From an uncultured Eubacteriales bacterium (GTDB taxonomy: Bacteria > Bacillota > Clostridia > Oscillospirales > Oscillospiraceae), in NCBI GenBank assembly GCA_900549705.1, contig URPI01000015.1:1-23644 (forward strand): a stretch of DNA of 23,644 nt, read 5' to 3'. Below the pieces are notes generated by a model. That model ran no database searches. It worked only from the letters and a program-made list of their open reading frames with translations, and was not told the origin of the DNA. This document shows, one piece after another, positions 1 to 8,142 of the stretch. Position 1 is the first letter of the stretch; every line of letters starts with the position of its first letter. Position numbers and translations under genes: made by a program.

Positions 1-1883
1 CCCTGGATGCTACCCAAACCATGGCGGAAGTAGAGGATTTATACCGCCCCTATAAGCAAAAGCGGCGAACCAGAGGCTCCATTGCCCGTGAAAAGGGACT
101 TGCCCCCTTGGCTGAGGCGATTTTTGCTCAGGACGGTCAGTCCCCGGAACTGCTGGCAAAGGACTATGTCAATGAAGAAGCCGGTGTCAGCACAGTGGAG
201 GATGCCCTTGCCGGTGCCAACGACATTATTGCCGAGGATCTCTCGGATCGTGCAGACATCCGCAAGGCGCTGCGGGAAATGATTATGCGGCGTGGAAGTC
301 TGGTGTGCAAAGCAGCAGATACAGAGGCAGACAGTGTGTATACCCTGTACTACGACTTCAATCAACCCATCCCCCGCCTGCTGAACCATCAAATTCTGGC
401 AATCAACCGCGGCGAAAAAGAGGCAGTCCTCAAAATCAGCATTTCTGTCCCCGGAAACGAGGGCGCAGCTCTGGTATGCCGCGCTGCATTAAAGCCACAG
501 CGGGATATTTCTCTGTTTGTTCGTTCAGCAGCCGAGGATTCCTATGAGCGATTGATTTTCCCCTCTATTTCCCGGGAAATCCGCAACGAGCTGACCGACC
601 GTGCCAGCCAGGGTGCCATCCACAATTTTGCGCTGAACTTGAAGCCTCTGCTGATGCAGCCCCCGGTAAAAGGCTTTGTCACCATGGGATTGGATCCCGG
701 ATACCGCAACGGCTGCAAGGTTGCCGTTGTGGATGCAACCGGGAAGGTTCTGGACACCGCTGTTGTTTATCCCACCTTCAGTGAGCGAAAAAAGCAGGAG
801 GCAATTGCGGCGTTGTCTGTCCTCATGCGCAAACATAATGTCAGGCATATTGCCATCGGCAACGGTACAGCTTCCCGAGAGACAGAAGCCATGACCGTAG
901 AACTACTGCGTTCTTTCCCGGATGCCAGCTATGCCATTGTTAACGAGGCTGGCGCATCCGTTTATTCCGCTTCTCCCCTGGCTGCGGAGGAATTTCCCAA
1001 CTATGATGTCAATCTACGCTCCGCCGTGTCCATTGCCCGGCGGCTCCAGGACCCTCTGGCAGAGCTAGTAAAAATTGACCCCAAAGCCATTGGCGTTGGG
1101 CAGTATCAGCACGATTGCCCCCAAAAGGAGCTGGATGCGGCACTGGGCGCTGTGGTGGAGGATTGCGTCAACGCAGTCGGCGTGGATGTCAACACCGCCT
1201 CCCGGAGTCTGTTGGAGCAGGTTTCCGGTCTTAACAGCACCACTGCCAAAAACATCGTGCTGTATCGGGAGGAGAACGGCCCCTTCACCAGCAGAAGTCA
1301 GCTGAAAAAGGTGCCTAAGCTGGGACCCAAGGCCTTTGAACAGTGCGCAGGCTTCCTGCGTGTCCCTGAAAGCAAGGAGATTCTGGACAACACCGGTGTG
1401 CACCCCGAGAGCTATCCCGCTGCTAAGGCGCTCCTGAAGCTCCTGAACACTGCCGACTGCACTACCCTGTCCCGGCAGCTGGAGGCGTATGGAAGTGCCA
1501 AAGCCGCCTGTGACTGCGGTGTTGGGGAACCGACACTGATTGACATTGTGAAAGAGCTGGCAAAACCGGGCCGTGATCCCCGCGACGAACTTCCCGCTCC
1601 CATTCTGCGTAAAGACGTGCTTGAAATGAAAGATTTAAAGCCTGGCATGGAGCTGACTGGCACGGTGCGTAACGTGATTGACTTTGGCGTTTTTGTGGAC
1701 ATCGGCGTTCATCAGGATGGCCTGGTGCACATCTCCGAAGTCGCCAGCCGCCGCTTGCAGCATCCTAGTGAGGCGGTTAAGGTTGGGGATGTTGTCAAGG
1801 TTGTTGTGCTGAGTGTGGATGAGAAACGCCATCGCATCAGCCTGAGCATGAAGCAGGCCAAAACAGCGAAAGAAAAGCAATAA
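1..1883 (+). CDS. tex: Tex-family S1 RNA-binding transcription accessory protein, 5' end cut by window edge
   Basis: Tex is a cytoplasmic nucleic-acid-binding protein linked to transcription and RNA handling. The reading frame is open from base 3 (codons L-D-A-T-Q-T before the ATG at 21), and Tex proteins are normally about 720-780 aa, so the 620 aa after that ATG lack the N-terminal helical part; the true start lies outside the window. Counting from the ATG at 21, a YqgF/RuvC-like domain begins near residue 219 (GLDPGYRNG), a helix-hairpin-helix region lies around 393-450 (GLNSTTAKNIV, KVPKLGPKAFEQ), and a C-terminal S1 domain spans about 538-612 (GTVRNVIDFGVFVDIG, DGLVHISEV). The domain order matches Tex exactly. 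No clear terminator follows; a short inverted repeat and the next gene's promoter do. Confidence 0.95.
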   Translation, partial: LDATQTMAEVEDLYRPYKQKRRTRGSIAREKGLAPLAEAIFAQDGQSPELLAKDYVNEEAGVSTVEDALAGANDIIAEDLSDRADIRKALREMIMRRGSLVCKAADTEADSVYTLYYDFNQPIPRLLNHQILAINRGEKEAVLKISISVPGNEGAALVCRAALKPQRDISLFVRSAAEDSYERLIFPSISREIRNELTDRASQGAIHNFALNLKPLLMQPPVKGFVTMGLDPGYRNGCKVAVVDATGKVLDTAVVYPTFSERKKQEAIAALSVLMRKHNVRHIAIGNGTASRETEAMTVELLRSFPDASYAIVNEAGASVYSASPLAAEEFPNYDVNLRSAVSIARRLQDPLAELVKIDPKAIGVGQYQHDCPQKELDAALGAVVEDCVNAVGVDVNTASRSLLEQVSGLNSTTAKNIVLYREENGPFTSRSQLKKVPKLGPKAFEQCAGFLRVPESKEILDNTGVHPESYPAAKALLKLLNTADCTTLSRQLEAYGSAKAACDCGVGEPTLIDIVKELAKPGRDPRDELPAPILRKDVLEMKDLKPGMELTGTVRNVIDFGVFVDIGVHQDGLVHISEVASRRLQHPSEAVKVGDVVKVVVLSVDEKRHRISLSMKQAKTAKEKQ

Positions 1884-1889
1884 AAGTTG

Positions 1890-1905
1890 CTGTAAAGTGT
1901 TACAG
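1890..1905. repeat. Perfect short inverted repeat upstream of the LRR gene promoter
   Basis: CTGTAA-AGTG-TTACAG is a perfect 6-bp inverted repeat with a 4-base loop, starting 7 bases after the tex stop and ending 12 bases before the -35 box of the next gene. No T-run follows, so it is a poor intrinsic terminator. It could be an operator half-site pair, or a weak hairpin at the tex 3' end. Confidence 0.5.
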
Positions 1906-1917
1906 TATCCGTTACTC

Positions 1918-1946
1918 TTGACATTTTTCGTAACCTGCGGTATAAT
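1918..1946 (+). promoter_or_regulatory. Consensus sigma-A promoter of the LRR protein gene
   Basis: A perfect -35 (TTGACA, 1918-1923) and a perfect -10 (TATAAT, 1941-1946) are separated by exactly 17 bases. Transcription should begin near 1953, giving a short leader before the ATG at 1981. A TTGGAG ribosome binding site lies at 1968-1973. Confidence 0.88.
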
Positions 1947-1980
1947 CCGAGATAAGTAAATCCATGATTGGAGTTTTTTT

Positions 1981-3705
1981 ATGCGAAAAATTATGCGCTT
2001 TGTGGTGTCGGCATTGCTGGCACTGTTGGTTGTTGCCAGTGTTTTTTGGTATTTATTTGACTATGACCGTGCTTTTACCCGGGATTTTCTCCTGAAAGAA
2101 GCGCGGGTTAATGACGCTCGTGGGAATTCTGCGTTGTCATCCTGGTTTTATAAGTTGGCCTATACCCACTCCGGGAATGATGAGGATGTCGCGCTGGAAC
2201 TAGCAAACCAGTACAAATCCGACAACAATTACACAAAGGCTGAGGTCTCTCTTTCCAAAGCCATTAGTGCTACACCCAGCGCACGGCTGTATACAGCGCT
2301 CTGCAAAGCCTATGTGGAGCAGGATAAACTGATGGATGCTGTTGCTCTGCTGGCAAATATCCCGGATCAGCGGATTCACGCAGAATTGGAAGCCGCACGG
2401 CCTACAGCTCCCACTCCCTCTCAGGCACCTGGGTTCTATAACACCTATGCAAGCATTGCGTTGAGCAGTTCTTCGGGAACGATTTATTACACCACAAACG
2501 GTGAATACCCCAGCATTAACAGCACTCCCTATGAAGCCCCCATTAAGCTTCCTTTGGGCGAAACTATCATCTACTGCATCAGCGTAGACGATACCGGCCT
2601 TGTAAGCCCTGTAAGCGTGCTTGCTTATACCGTTGGCGGCGTTGTGGAGCCTGCTGTTTTTGCAGATTCGACGGTGGAACTGGCAGTGCGTGACCAGTTG
2701 GGCAAGACCAGAACGGAAACGCTCTACACCAATGATTTGTGGGTGATTACCGATTTTACCGTCCCCGCCCAGGCACAAACCCTGGATGATTTGTCTCTGC
2801 TGACTCATTTGGAGCATTTGACCATCACCAACCTGCCAAACGGAAGTCTGCAAAACCTCATTGATTTGAGTGAGCTTCGCTCCCTGGATTTAAGCGGATG
2901 CCGTTTCGCTGCCTCTGAATTGTCTGTTTTGCAGTATCTTACAAAGCTGGAAAAGCTCGTGCTTTCAAACTGCGGTTTGAGTACCATTGCAGATTTGGCA
3001 AATGTAAAAACCTTGACCTACCTGGACATCAGCAACAATACCATTCGCAATCTGGAACCACTGACAGGAATGGAACATATGCAGGAGCTGTACATGAAGC
3101 TCAACGCCATCACCTCTCTGGATATGCTGTCCTACCTGTACAATCTGGAAAAGCTGGATGTTTCCTTCAACTCCGTCAGCTCTCTGGCTCCATTGGCGCA
3201 GTGCCCGAAGCTGACCTGGTTGGATGTGTCCAACAACACCATTTCCAGCATCAACGGTATTGGTAATTTGCAGCTGCTTTCCTCGCTGTCGCTGAACTAC
3301 AACTCGTTGACGGACATCTCCATCCTGGGGGGCTGCCTCCAGCTGAAGGAATTGAGTTTTACCAACAACCAGATTGCGGATATCTCCGCACTGGCTTCCC
3401 TGAATAACCTTGAAATCATCGACTTCTCCTATAACAATGTCTATGCGCTGCCAGAGTGGAATCAGACCAGTGCGCTGCGCGTTGTCCAGGGCTCTCACAA
3501 CAGCGTATCCAGCATTTATATGCTGGGTGGTATGTCCAACCTCACCTACGTGTCCATGGACTACAATAAGCTGACTGATATCTCGGCGCTTGCAAACTGT
3601 CAAAACCTTGTCCAAGTGAACGTCTATGGCAATACCATCGGTGACGTTTCCACACTGACCTCCCACAGCATCATTGTCAACTACGACCCCACCCTTCAGC
3701 AGTAA
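1981..3705 (+). CDS. Membrane-anchored leucine-rich-repeat protein with a chitobiase-type domain
   Basis: This 574-aa protein starts with a hydrophobic segment (about residues 5-24) that looks like an uncleaved membrane anchor, so the rest is probably extracellular. Residues about 30-140 contain helical, TPR-like pairs (ARVNDARGNSALSSWFYKLA, YTKAEVSLSKAI, LYTALCKAYVEQDK). Residues about 148-218 resemble the chitobiase/hexosaminidase C-terminal beta domain (GTIYYTTNGEYPS). From about 265 to 565 there are roughly a dozen 22-residue leucine-rich repeats of the internalin type (LTYLDISNNTIRNLEPLTGM, LEKLDVSFNSVSSLAPLAQC). There is no LPXTG or other C-terminal sorting signal. The function is unknown; ligand or surface binding is an inference from the repeats. 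It has its own consensus promoter and a strong terminator, so it is probably transcribed alone. Confidence 0.85.
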   Translation: MRKIMRFVVSALLALLVVASVFWYLFDYDRAFTRDFLLKEARVNDARGNSALSSWFYKLAYTHSGNDEDVALELANQYKSDNNYTKAEVSLSKAISATPSARLYTALCKAYVEQDKLMDAVALLANIPDQRIHAELEAARPTAPTPSQAPGFYNTYASIALSSSSGTIYYTTNGEYPSINSTPYEAPIKLPLGETIIYCISVDDTGLVSPVSVLAYTVGGVVEPAVFADSTVELAVRDQLGKTRTETLYTNDLWVITDFTVPAQAQTLDDLSLLTHLEHLTITNLPNGSLQNLIDLSELRSLDLSGCRFAASELSVLQYLTKLEKLVLSNCGLSTIADLANVKTLTYLDISNNTIRNLEPLTGMEHMQELYMKLNAITSLDMLSYLYNLEKLDVSFNSVSSLAPLAQCPKLTWLDVSNNTISSINGIGNLQLLSSLSLNYNSLTDISILGGCLQLKELSFTNNQIADISALASLNNLEIIDFSYNNVYALPEWNQTSALRVVQGSHNSVSSIYMLGGMSNLTYVSMDYNKLTDISALANCQNLVQVNVYGNTIGDVSTLTSHSIIVNYDPTLQQ

Positions 3706-3718
3706 CCCCTTCTTCTTC

Positions 3719-3757
3719 GCAGCACCGTGTGCCATCACGCCCACGGTGCTGCTTTTT
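3719..3757 (+). terminator. Intrinsic terminator after the LRR protein gene
   Basis: An 11-bp stem, GCAGCACCGTG (3719-3729) with CACGGTGCTGC (3742-3752), is followed directly by TTTTT. It begins 13 bases after the stop codon. Confidence 0.9.
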
Positions 3758-3825
3758 ATAATAATTCCCGGCAAAATCCTTAGTTCTTCCGTATTTCTCG
3801 GTCATAATTTTTTCATATTTGGCAA

Positions 3826-3854
3826 TTTACAGCACTCTTGCAAGATGTTATACT
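3826..3854 (+). promoter_or_regulatory. Promoter of the nucleobase permease gene
   Basis: TTTACA (3826-3831) and TATACT (3849-3854) are separated by 17 bases. The predicted start near 3861 leaves only about 25 bases of leader, too short for a purine riboswitch. AGAGAGG at 3872-3878 is the ribosome binding site for the ATG at 3886. Confidence 0.75.
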
Positions 3855-3885
3855 GATACTGTCAAATAGAAAGAGAGGTAACGTT

Positions 3886-5286
3886 ATGAAGCAAACCTAT
3901 CATCTTTCCGAAAAGGCTTTTCAACTGGACGGAAAAATGCCCTTAAAGCAGGCCATTCCCCTGGGCCTGCAACACGTTCTTGCCATGTTCGTTGGCAATC
4001 TGACCCCCCTGCTGATTATCACCGGTGCCTGCGGCATTGCCGGCGGTGAATTTGCGGATTTGCAGCTGCACCTGCTGCAAAATGCTATGCTGGTGGCAGG
4101 CATTGTCACTCTGGTTCAGCTTTTCGCCATTGGCCCCGTGGGTGGCAAGGTTCCCATTATCATGGGCACCTCCTCCGGTTTCATCGGAGTCTTCAACAGT
4201 GTAGCTGCCACCATGGGCGGCGGTGTGATTGCCTACGGTGCCATTATGGGTGCCTCCATCATCGGCGGGCTGTTTGAAACCGTGCTGGGCTTCTTCCTGA
4301 AACCCCTGCGCAAGTTCTTCCCCCCTGTTGTCACTGGTACGGTGGTGATGTCCATTGGTTTGAGCCTGATTTCTGTGGGCATCAATTCCTTTGGCGGCGG
4401 CAACAATGCCAAGGATTTTGGCTCCATGGAAAATCTGCTGCTGGCGCTGTTTGTGCTGGTGATGATTCTGGTGTTCAAGCACGGCTCCAAGGGCTTTGCC
4501 AGCTCCTCCTCCATTCTGCTGGGCATCCTGTGCGGCTATGGCGCTGCCTTTGTGATGGGACTTATCCTGCCTACCACTGCTGCAACTGCTGATGGCGTTG
4601 AGTATACAAAAGCCTGGGTGCTGAATTGGAGCAAGGTGGCAAACGCCTCCTGGTTTGAGATTCCCAGCCTGATGCCGGTGAAGCCCATTTTCGACATCCG
4701 TGCCATTGCACCGGTTCTGATTATGTTCGTGGTCACTGCCGTGGAAACCGTGGGCGATATTTCCGGCGTGATGGAAGGTGGTCTGGGACGAGAAGCCACC
4801 GACAAGGAACTGTCCGGCGGTGTCATCTGTGACGGCCTTGGCTCCTCCTTTGCTGCCCTGTTCGGTGTATTGCCCAACACCTCCTTTAGCCAGAATGTGG
4901 GGCTGGTGGCCATGACCAAGGTTGTCAACCGCTTTGCCCTGGCAACCGGTGCCGTGTTCCTGATTCTGTGCGGCCTGTGCCCCAAACTGGGTGCGCTGGT
5001 GTCCATCATGCCCCAGTCCGTACTGGGCGGTGCAGCGGTAATGATGTTCTCCTCCATCGTGATTAGCGGTATTCAGCTGATTACCAAGGAGCCTCTGACT
5101 CCCCGCAGCCTGTCCATCGTCTCTGTGGCACTGGGCGTGGGCTATGGCATGGGTGCCAACACCGGCATTCTGGCGCAAACTCCCGAAGCTATTCGCCTGA
5201 TTTTCGGCGGCTCCGGCATCGTCCCTGCTGCCATTGTGGCAATTCTGCTGAATGTACTGATTCCCAAGGAAAAGGAAGAAAAGTAA
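3886..5286 (+). CDS. NCS2-family purine/xanthine (or uracil) permease
   Basis: A 466-aa polytopic membrane protein of the nucleobase:cation symporter-2 family, which imports xanthine, urate or uracil with a cation. The family signature QNVGLVAMTK is present, beginning at about residue 336, and the conserved acidic segment VETVGDISG lies at about 286-294. About 12-14 hydrophobic segments run through the whole length, which is normal for the family. The open frame extends upstream to an ATG at 3838, but that ATG lies inside the promoter; the ATG at 3886 follows an AGAGAGG site and gives the typical short N-terminus. The downstream half (SQNVG, LIFGGSGIVPAA) looks more like xanthine/urate permeases than UraA, but I cannot fix the substrate from sequence. 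It is a single-gene unit with its own promoter and terminator. Confidence 0.92.
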   Translation: MKQTYHLSEKAFQLDGKMPLKQAIPLGLQHVLAMFVGNLTPLLIITGACGIAGGEFADLQLHLLQNAMLVAGIVTLVQLFAIGPVGGKVPIIMGTSSGFIGVFNSVAATMGGGVIAYGAIMGASIIGGLFETVLGFFLKPLRKFFPPVVTGTVVMSIGLSLISVGINSFGGGNNAKDFGSMENLLLALFVLVMILVFKHGSKGFASSSSILLGILCGYGAAFVMGLILPTTAATADGVEYTKAWVLNWSKVANASWFEIPSLMPVKPIFDIRAIAPVLIMFVVTAVETVGDISGVMEGGLGREATDKELSGGVICDGLGSSFAALFGVLPNTSFSQNVGLVAMTKVVNRFALATGAVFLILCGLCPKLGALVSIMPQSVLGGAAVMMFSSIVISGIQLITKEPLTPRSLSIVSVALGVGYGMGANTGILAQTPEAIRLIFGGSGIVPAAIVAILLNVLIPKEKEEK

Positions 5287-5303
5287 GATTATAATGCCCT
5301 CTC

Positions 5304-5346
5304 ACCGTGTGTATGGATTTGCCCGTCCATGCACACGGTTTTCTTT
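5304..5346 (+). terminator. Intrinsic terminator after the permease gene
   Basis: ACCGTGTG (5304-5311) pairs with CACACGGT (5332-5339), continuing through a T-G wobble into ATGGA/TCCAT, with a loop at 5318-5325. TTTCTTT follows. It starts 17 bases after the stop codon. Confidence 0.88.
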
Positions 5347-5414
5347 CATTGGACCAACGCAGCAACTGTAGGTTCGTTTATTTGCCTCCTGCCTTCGCTG
5401 TAATTACTCCTGTC

Positions 5415-5443
5415 TTGACAAGCATCCCCGGAATGAATATAAT
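5415..5443 (+). promoter_or_regulatory. Consensus sigma-A promoter of the TetR-family regulator gene
   Basis: Perfect TTGACA (5415-5420) and perfect TATAAT (5438-5443) with a 17-base spacer. Initiation near 5450 gives a leader of about 73 bases. This promoter also rules out the upstream in-frame start codons, which fall before or inside it. Confidence 0.85.
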
Positions 5444-5522
5444 GAACCCAACAAATTTCTGCGCTTTCAGGCAGGACAAGCGTCAGACTCTTGTAAAAAT
5501 TGAAACAGTTGGTGGATGCTTT

Positions 5523-6098
5523 ATGGCGCAGTTTACAAAATATGCCCTGGAAAACTCCCTCAAACGGCTGCTGCTGGAAAAGCCGCTGAACAAGATCACC
5601 GTCAGCGACATTACCGAGGACTGCGGTATCAATCGCATGACCTTTTATTACCACTTTAAGGACATCTACGATTTGGTGGAGTGGGTCTGCCTGGAGGACG
5701 CCAAGCAAGCGCTGGAGGATAAGCGCACCTCAAACACCTGGCAGCAGGGCTATCTCCAAATTTTCCTTGCTGTCCGTGAAAATAAGCCCTTTGTTATGAA
5801 CGTCTACCACTGCGTCAGCCGGGAAATGGTTGAAAAATACCTGAGTCCACTGTCCGAAAGCCTGCTGATGGGAGTCATCAATGAGCTTTCCAATGGGATG
5901 GTGGTACGAGATGAAGACAAGACATTCATTGCTCAGGTGTACTCCTATGCCTTTGTGGGACTGATGCTGGACTGGATTAAGGGCGATATGCAGGACGACC
6001 CGGAGGAACTGGTTTCTCGGTTTGCCCGGGTGATTTACAATGACCTGAACGGAGCGCTGGAACGCTTCCGGCTGGACGGTTTTCATCAAACAACCTGA
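5523..6098 (+). CDS. TetR/AcrR-family transcriptional regulator (DhaS-like)
   Basis: A 191-aa DNA-binding regulator. Residues about 25-46 form the TetR helix-turn-helix (ITVSDITEDCGINRMTFYYHF), and the following KDIYDLVEWV is typical of the subgroup named after DhaS, the dihydroxyacetone kinase activator. The remaining helical domain would bind ligand and form the dimer. The start at 5523 is chosen because a consensus promoter ends at 5443, GGTGG lies 7 bases upstream, and the protein then has normal TetR length; the longer open frame from 5307 begins in the previous gene's terminator. No dihydroxyacetone kinase gene is nearby. The next gene is oleate hydratase, so a role in its control is possible, but a terminator separates them and I saw no matching palindromes at the two promoters. 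Confidence 0.9.
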   Translation: MAQFTKYALENSLKRLLLEKPLNKITVSDITEDCGINRMTFYYHFKDIYDLVEWVCLEDAKQALEDKRTSNTWQQGYLQIFLAVRENKPFVMNVYHCVSREMVEKYLSPLSESLLMGVINELSNGMVVRDEDKTFIAQVYSYAFVGLMLDWIKGDMQDDPEELVSRFARVIYNDLNGALERFRLDGFHQTT

Positions 6099-6125
6099 AT
6101 TGATAAAAAAACAGACAGTTTTGTT

Positions 6126-6163
6126 CCCGTGGTGAAGAATTCATCACGGGAGCTTTTCTGTTT
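6126..6163 (+). terminator. Intrinsic terminator after the TetR-family gene
   Basis: An 11-bp stem with one G-T wobble (CCCGTGGTGAA at 6126-6136 with TTCATCACGGG at 6140-6150) has a 3-base loop and is followed by AGCTTTTCTGTTT. Confidence 0.82.
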
Positions 6164-6164
6164 A

Positions 6165-6193
6165 TTGTGGAATTCTGGGAATGTGGGTACAAT
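6165..6193 (+). promoter_or_regulatory. Likely promoter of the oleate hydratase gene
   Basis: TTGTGG (6165-6170) and TACAAT (6188-6193) have a 17-base spacer. The -35 box is weak, which would fit a gene needing an activator or expressed at modest level. AAGGAG at 6222-6227 is well placed for the ATG at 6236. Confidence 0.55.
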
Positions 6194-6235
6194 AAGGCCA
6201 TCAAGTAAAACAAATACCGAAAAGGAGAAAATGTT

Positions 6236-8029
6236 ATGTATTATTCTGCCGGAACTTATGAAGCTTTTGCCCATCCCGAAAAGCCCAAGGACGTTGATAA
6301 AAAGAGCGCCTATGTGATTGGCACCGGTCTTGCCGGTCTGACTGCTGCATTCTATCTGGTGCGTGACGGTCAGATGAAGGGCGAGCGGATTCATGTGTTT
6401 GAGAAGCTGGACCTGGCTGGCGGCAGCTGTGATGGCCGCAAGGATATCACCAAGGGCTTCTTCATGCGTGGCGGCCGCGAGATGGACAACCATTTTGAGG
6501 TCATGTGGGACACCTTCCGGGATGTACCCTCCATCGAAACGCCGGGTGTGTCTGTGCTGGATGAGTACTACTGGCTGAACAAGCACGACCCCAACTATTC
6601 CCTGTGCCGTGCCACCGTCAACCGCGGCGAGGATGCCCATACCGACAAGCAGTTTAAGCTGGACAGGGAGTCTGCCATGGCGCTGACCAAGCTGTTCATC
6701 ACCCCTGAATCGGCTTTGGAAGGCGTGAAGATTTCCGAAATCATGCCCAAGTCCTTCTGGGATACCAATTTCTGGCTGTACTGGCAGACCATGTTTGCCT
6801 TCCAGCGCTGGTCCAGTGCGCTGGAAATGAAGCGCTACCTGTGCCGCTATGTCCACCACATTGACGGTCTGCCTGACTTCTCTGCCCTGCGTTTTACCAA
6901 GTACAACCAGTACGAGAGCATGATTTTGCCCCTGGTGAAGTACCTGGAAAGTCACGGCGTTGCTATCGAGTACGGCATGGACGTGAAGAACGTCATCATC
7001 AGAAATGAAAACGGTAAGCGGATTGCCAAGCAGATTGTCTACGTCAAGGACGGCGAGCAGCAGACCATTGATTTGGTAGAGGATGATTTGGTGTTCATCA
7101 CCAACGGCTGCTGCACCGACACCTCCTGCTACGGCGACCAGACTCACGCTCCCGACCTTTCCGGCATTCAGAATGGCAAGGGCGAGTCCTGGGATATGTG
7201 GAAGGCTATTGCTGCTCAGGCTGACCATGGCGAGTACGGCAACCCCGATGCCTTCTGCACCGATGTGGATGCCACCAACTGGATGAGCGCCACCGTGGCT
7301 ACCTCCAACGAGGAAATCATCTCCCACATCATGAACATCTGCCAGCGTGACCCCAGAGCCGGTAAGGTGACCACCGGCGGCATTGTTACCGTAAAGGATA
7401 GCACCGAGAATTGGTATCTGAGCTGGACCATCAACCGTCAGCCCCAGTTCAAGTCTCAGGATAAGAACATGGTGCTGGTGTGGCTGTACGGCCTGAACAC
7501 CAACACTCCCGGCAACTTCGTGAAGAAGGCAATGCGGGAATGCACCGGTGAAGAAATCTGCCAGGAGTGGCTGTACCACATCGGCGTGCAGGATGACCGG
7601 ATTGAGCAGCTGGCCAAGGAAGCCTGCAACACCACCACCTGCTATATGCCCTATATCAATGCCTTCTTCCAGCCCAGAAAGTGGAGCGACCGTCCTCTGG
7701 TCGTGCCGGAAGGCTCTGTCAACTTCGCATTCCTGGGTCAGTTCGCCGAAACCCCCAGAGACACCATCTTCACCACCGAGTATTCTATGCGTACCGGTAT
7801 GGAAGCCGTTTACACCCTGCTGAATATCGACCGTGCCGTTCCCGAAGTTTGGGGCAGCAAGTATGATGTTCGGGAGCTGCTGCGCGCTGCCTATTACGGC
7901 ATCGATAAGAAGCCTCTGACCGAAGCAAAGCTCACCTTCATGGAGCGTGAAATTTTGAAGATTGCCCTGAAGAAGATAGAGGGCACGGACGTTGAACTGC
8001 TGCTGAAAGAGAGCGGCCTGATAAAGTAA
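6236..8029 (+). CDS. ohyA: Oleate hydratase (MCRA family, FAD-dependent fatty-acid hydratase)
   Basis: This 597-aa enzyme adds water across the cis-9 double bond of oleate and related fatty acids, giving 10-hydroxystearate. In gut bacteria it is usually seen as fatty-acid detoxification. The FAD-binding fold is clear at the N-terminus: GTGLAG at about residues 29-34 and the acidic end of the second strand in VFEK (E56). The family motif RGGREM (78-83) carries the expected catalytic Glu (E82). A Tyr in EMKRYLCRY (Y201) lies 119 residues further on, the same spacing as the catalytic Glu122/Tyr241 pair described for the Elizabethkingia enzyme. Length is normal for the family. It follows a TetR-family gene, is separated from it by a terminator, and has AAGGAG 8 bases before the ATG. 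The reading frame is intact. Confidence 0.95.
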   Translation: MYYSAGTYEAFAHPEKPKDVDKKSAYVIGTGLAGLTAAFYLVRDGQMKGERIHVFEKLDLAGGSCDGRKDITKGFFMRGGREMDNHFEVMWDTFRDVPSIETPGVSVLDEYYWLNKHDPNYSLCRATVNRGEDAHTDKQFKLDRESAMALTKLFITPESALEGVKISEIMPKSFWDTNFWLYWQTMFAFQRWSSALEMKRYLCRYVHHIDGLPDFSALRFTKYNQYESMILPLVKYLESHGVAIEYGMDVKNVIIRNENGKRIAKQIVYVKDGEQQTIDLVEDDLVFITNGCCTDTSCYGDQTHAPDLSGIQNGKGESWDMWKAIAAQADHGEYGNPDAFCTDVDATNWMSATVATSNEEIISHIMNICQRDPRAGKVTTGGIVTVKDSTENWYLSWTINRQPQFKSQDKNMVLVWLYGLNTNTPGNFVKKAMRECTGEEICQEWLYHIGVQDDRIEQLAKEACNTTTCYMPYINAFFQPRKWSDRPLVVPEGSVNFAFLGQFAETPRDTIFTTEYSMRTGMEAVYTLLNIDRAVPEVWGSKYDVRELLRAAYYGIDKKPLTEAKLTFMEREILKIALKKIEGTDVELLLKESGLIK

Positions 8030-8090
8030 GCAGCTTCTTTTCTAACGCCGACTGTTTTACCCCTCCGGTGATGGAAGCGTTCTTTATGAT

Positions 8091-8126
8091 ATGTCCCCCA
8101 GTGCTGATACCGGCACTGGGGGACAT
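8091..8126. terminator. Hairpin between convergent oleate hydratase and ABC exporter genes
   Basis: A perfect 14-bp stem (8091-8104 with 8113-8126) and 8-base loop lies 61 bases after the ohyA stop and 16 bases beyond the ABC gene's stop. Its position suggests a shared bidirectional terminator, but neither strand has a good T-run after the stem, so efficiency is uncertain. Confidence 0.6.
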
Positions 8127-8142
8127 TGTCTTGAAAAGGAAT

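Noticed and set aside
3755..3885. Purine riboswitch before the nucleobase permease
   Set aside because: The predicted leader is only about 25 bases and shows no three-way-junction pattern.
3943..5178. 411-aa open frame on the - strand opposite the permease gene
   Set aside because: It is antisense to a clear NCS2 permease; its His/Gln/Gly-rich composition is what the reverse strand of GC-rich membrane-protein codons gives, and no ribosome binding site or family motif is seen.
5307..5522. Longer N-terminal version of the TetR-family protein
   Set aside because: It would begin within the permease terminator and include the consensus promoter at 5415-5443; the start at 5523 fits the family.
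6086..7579. 497-aa open frame on the - strand opposite oleate hydratase
   Set aside because: It is a shadow of a confidently identified gene, rich in Val/Leu/His without domain motifs.
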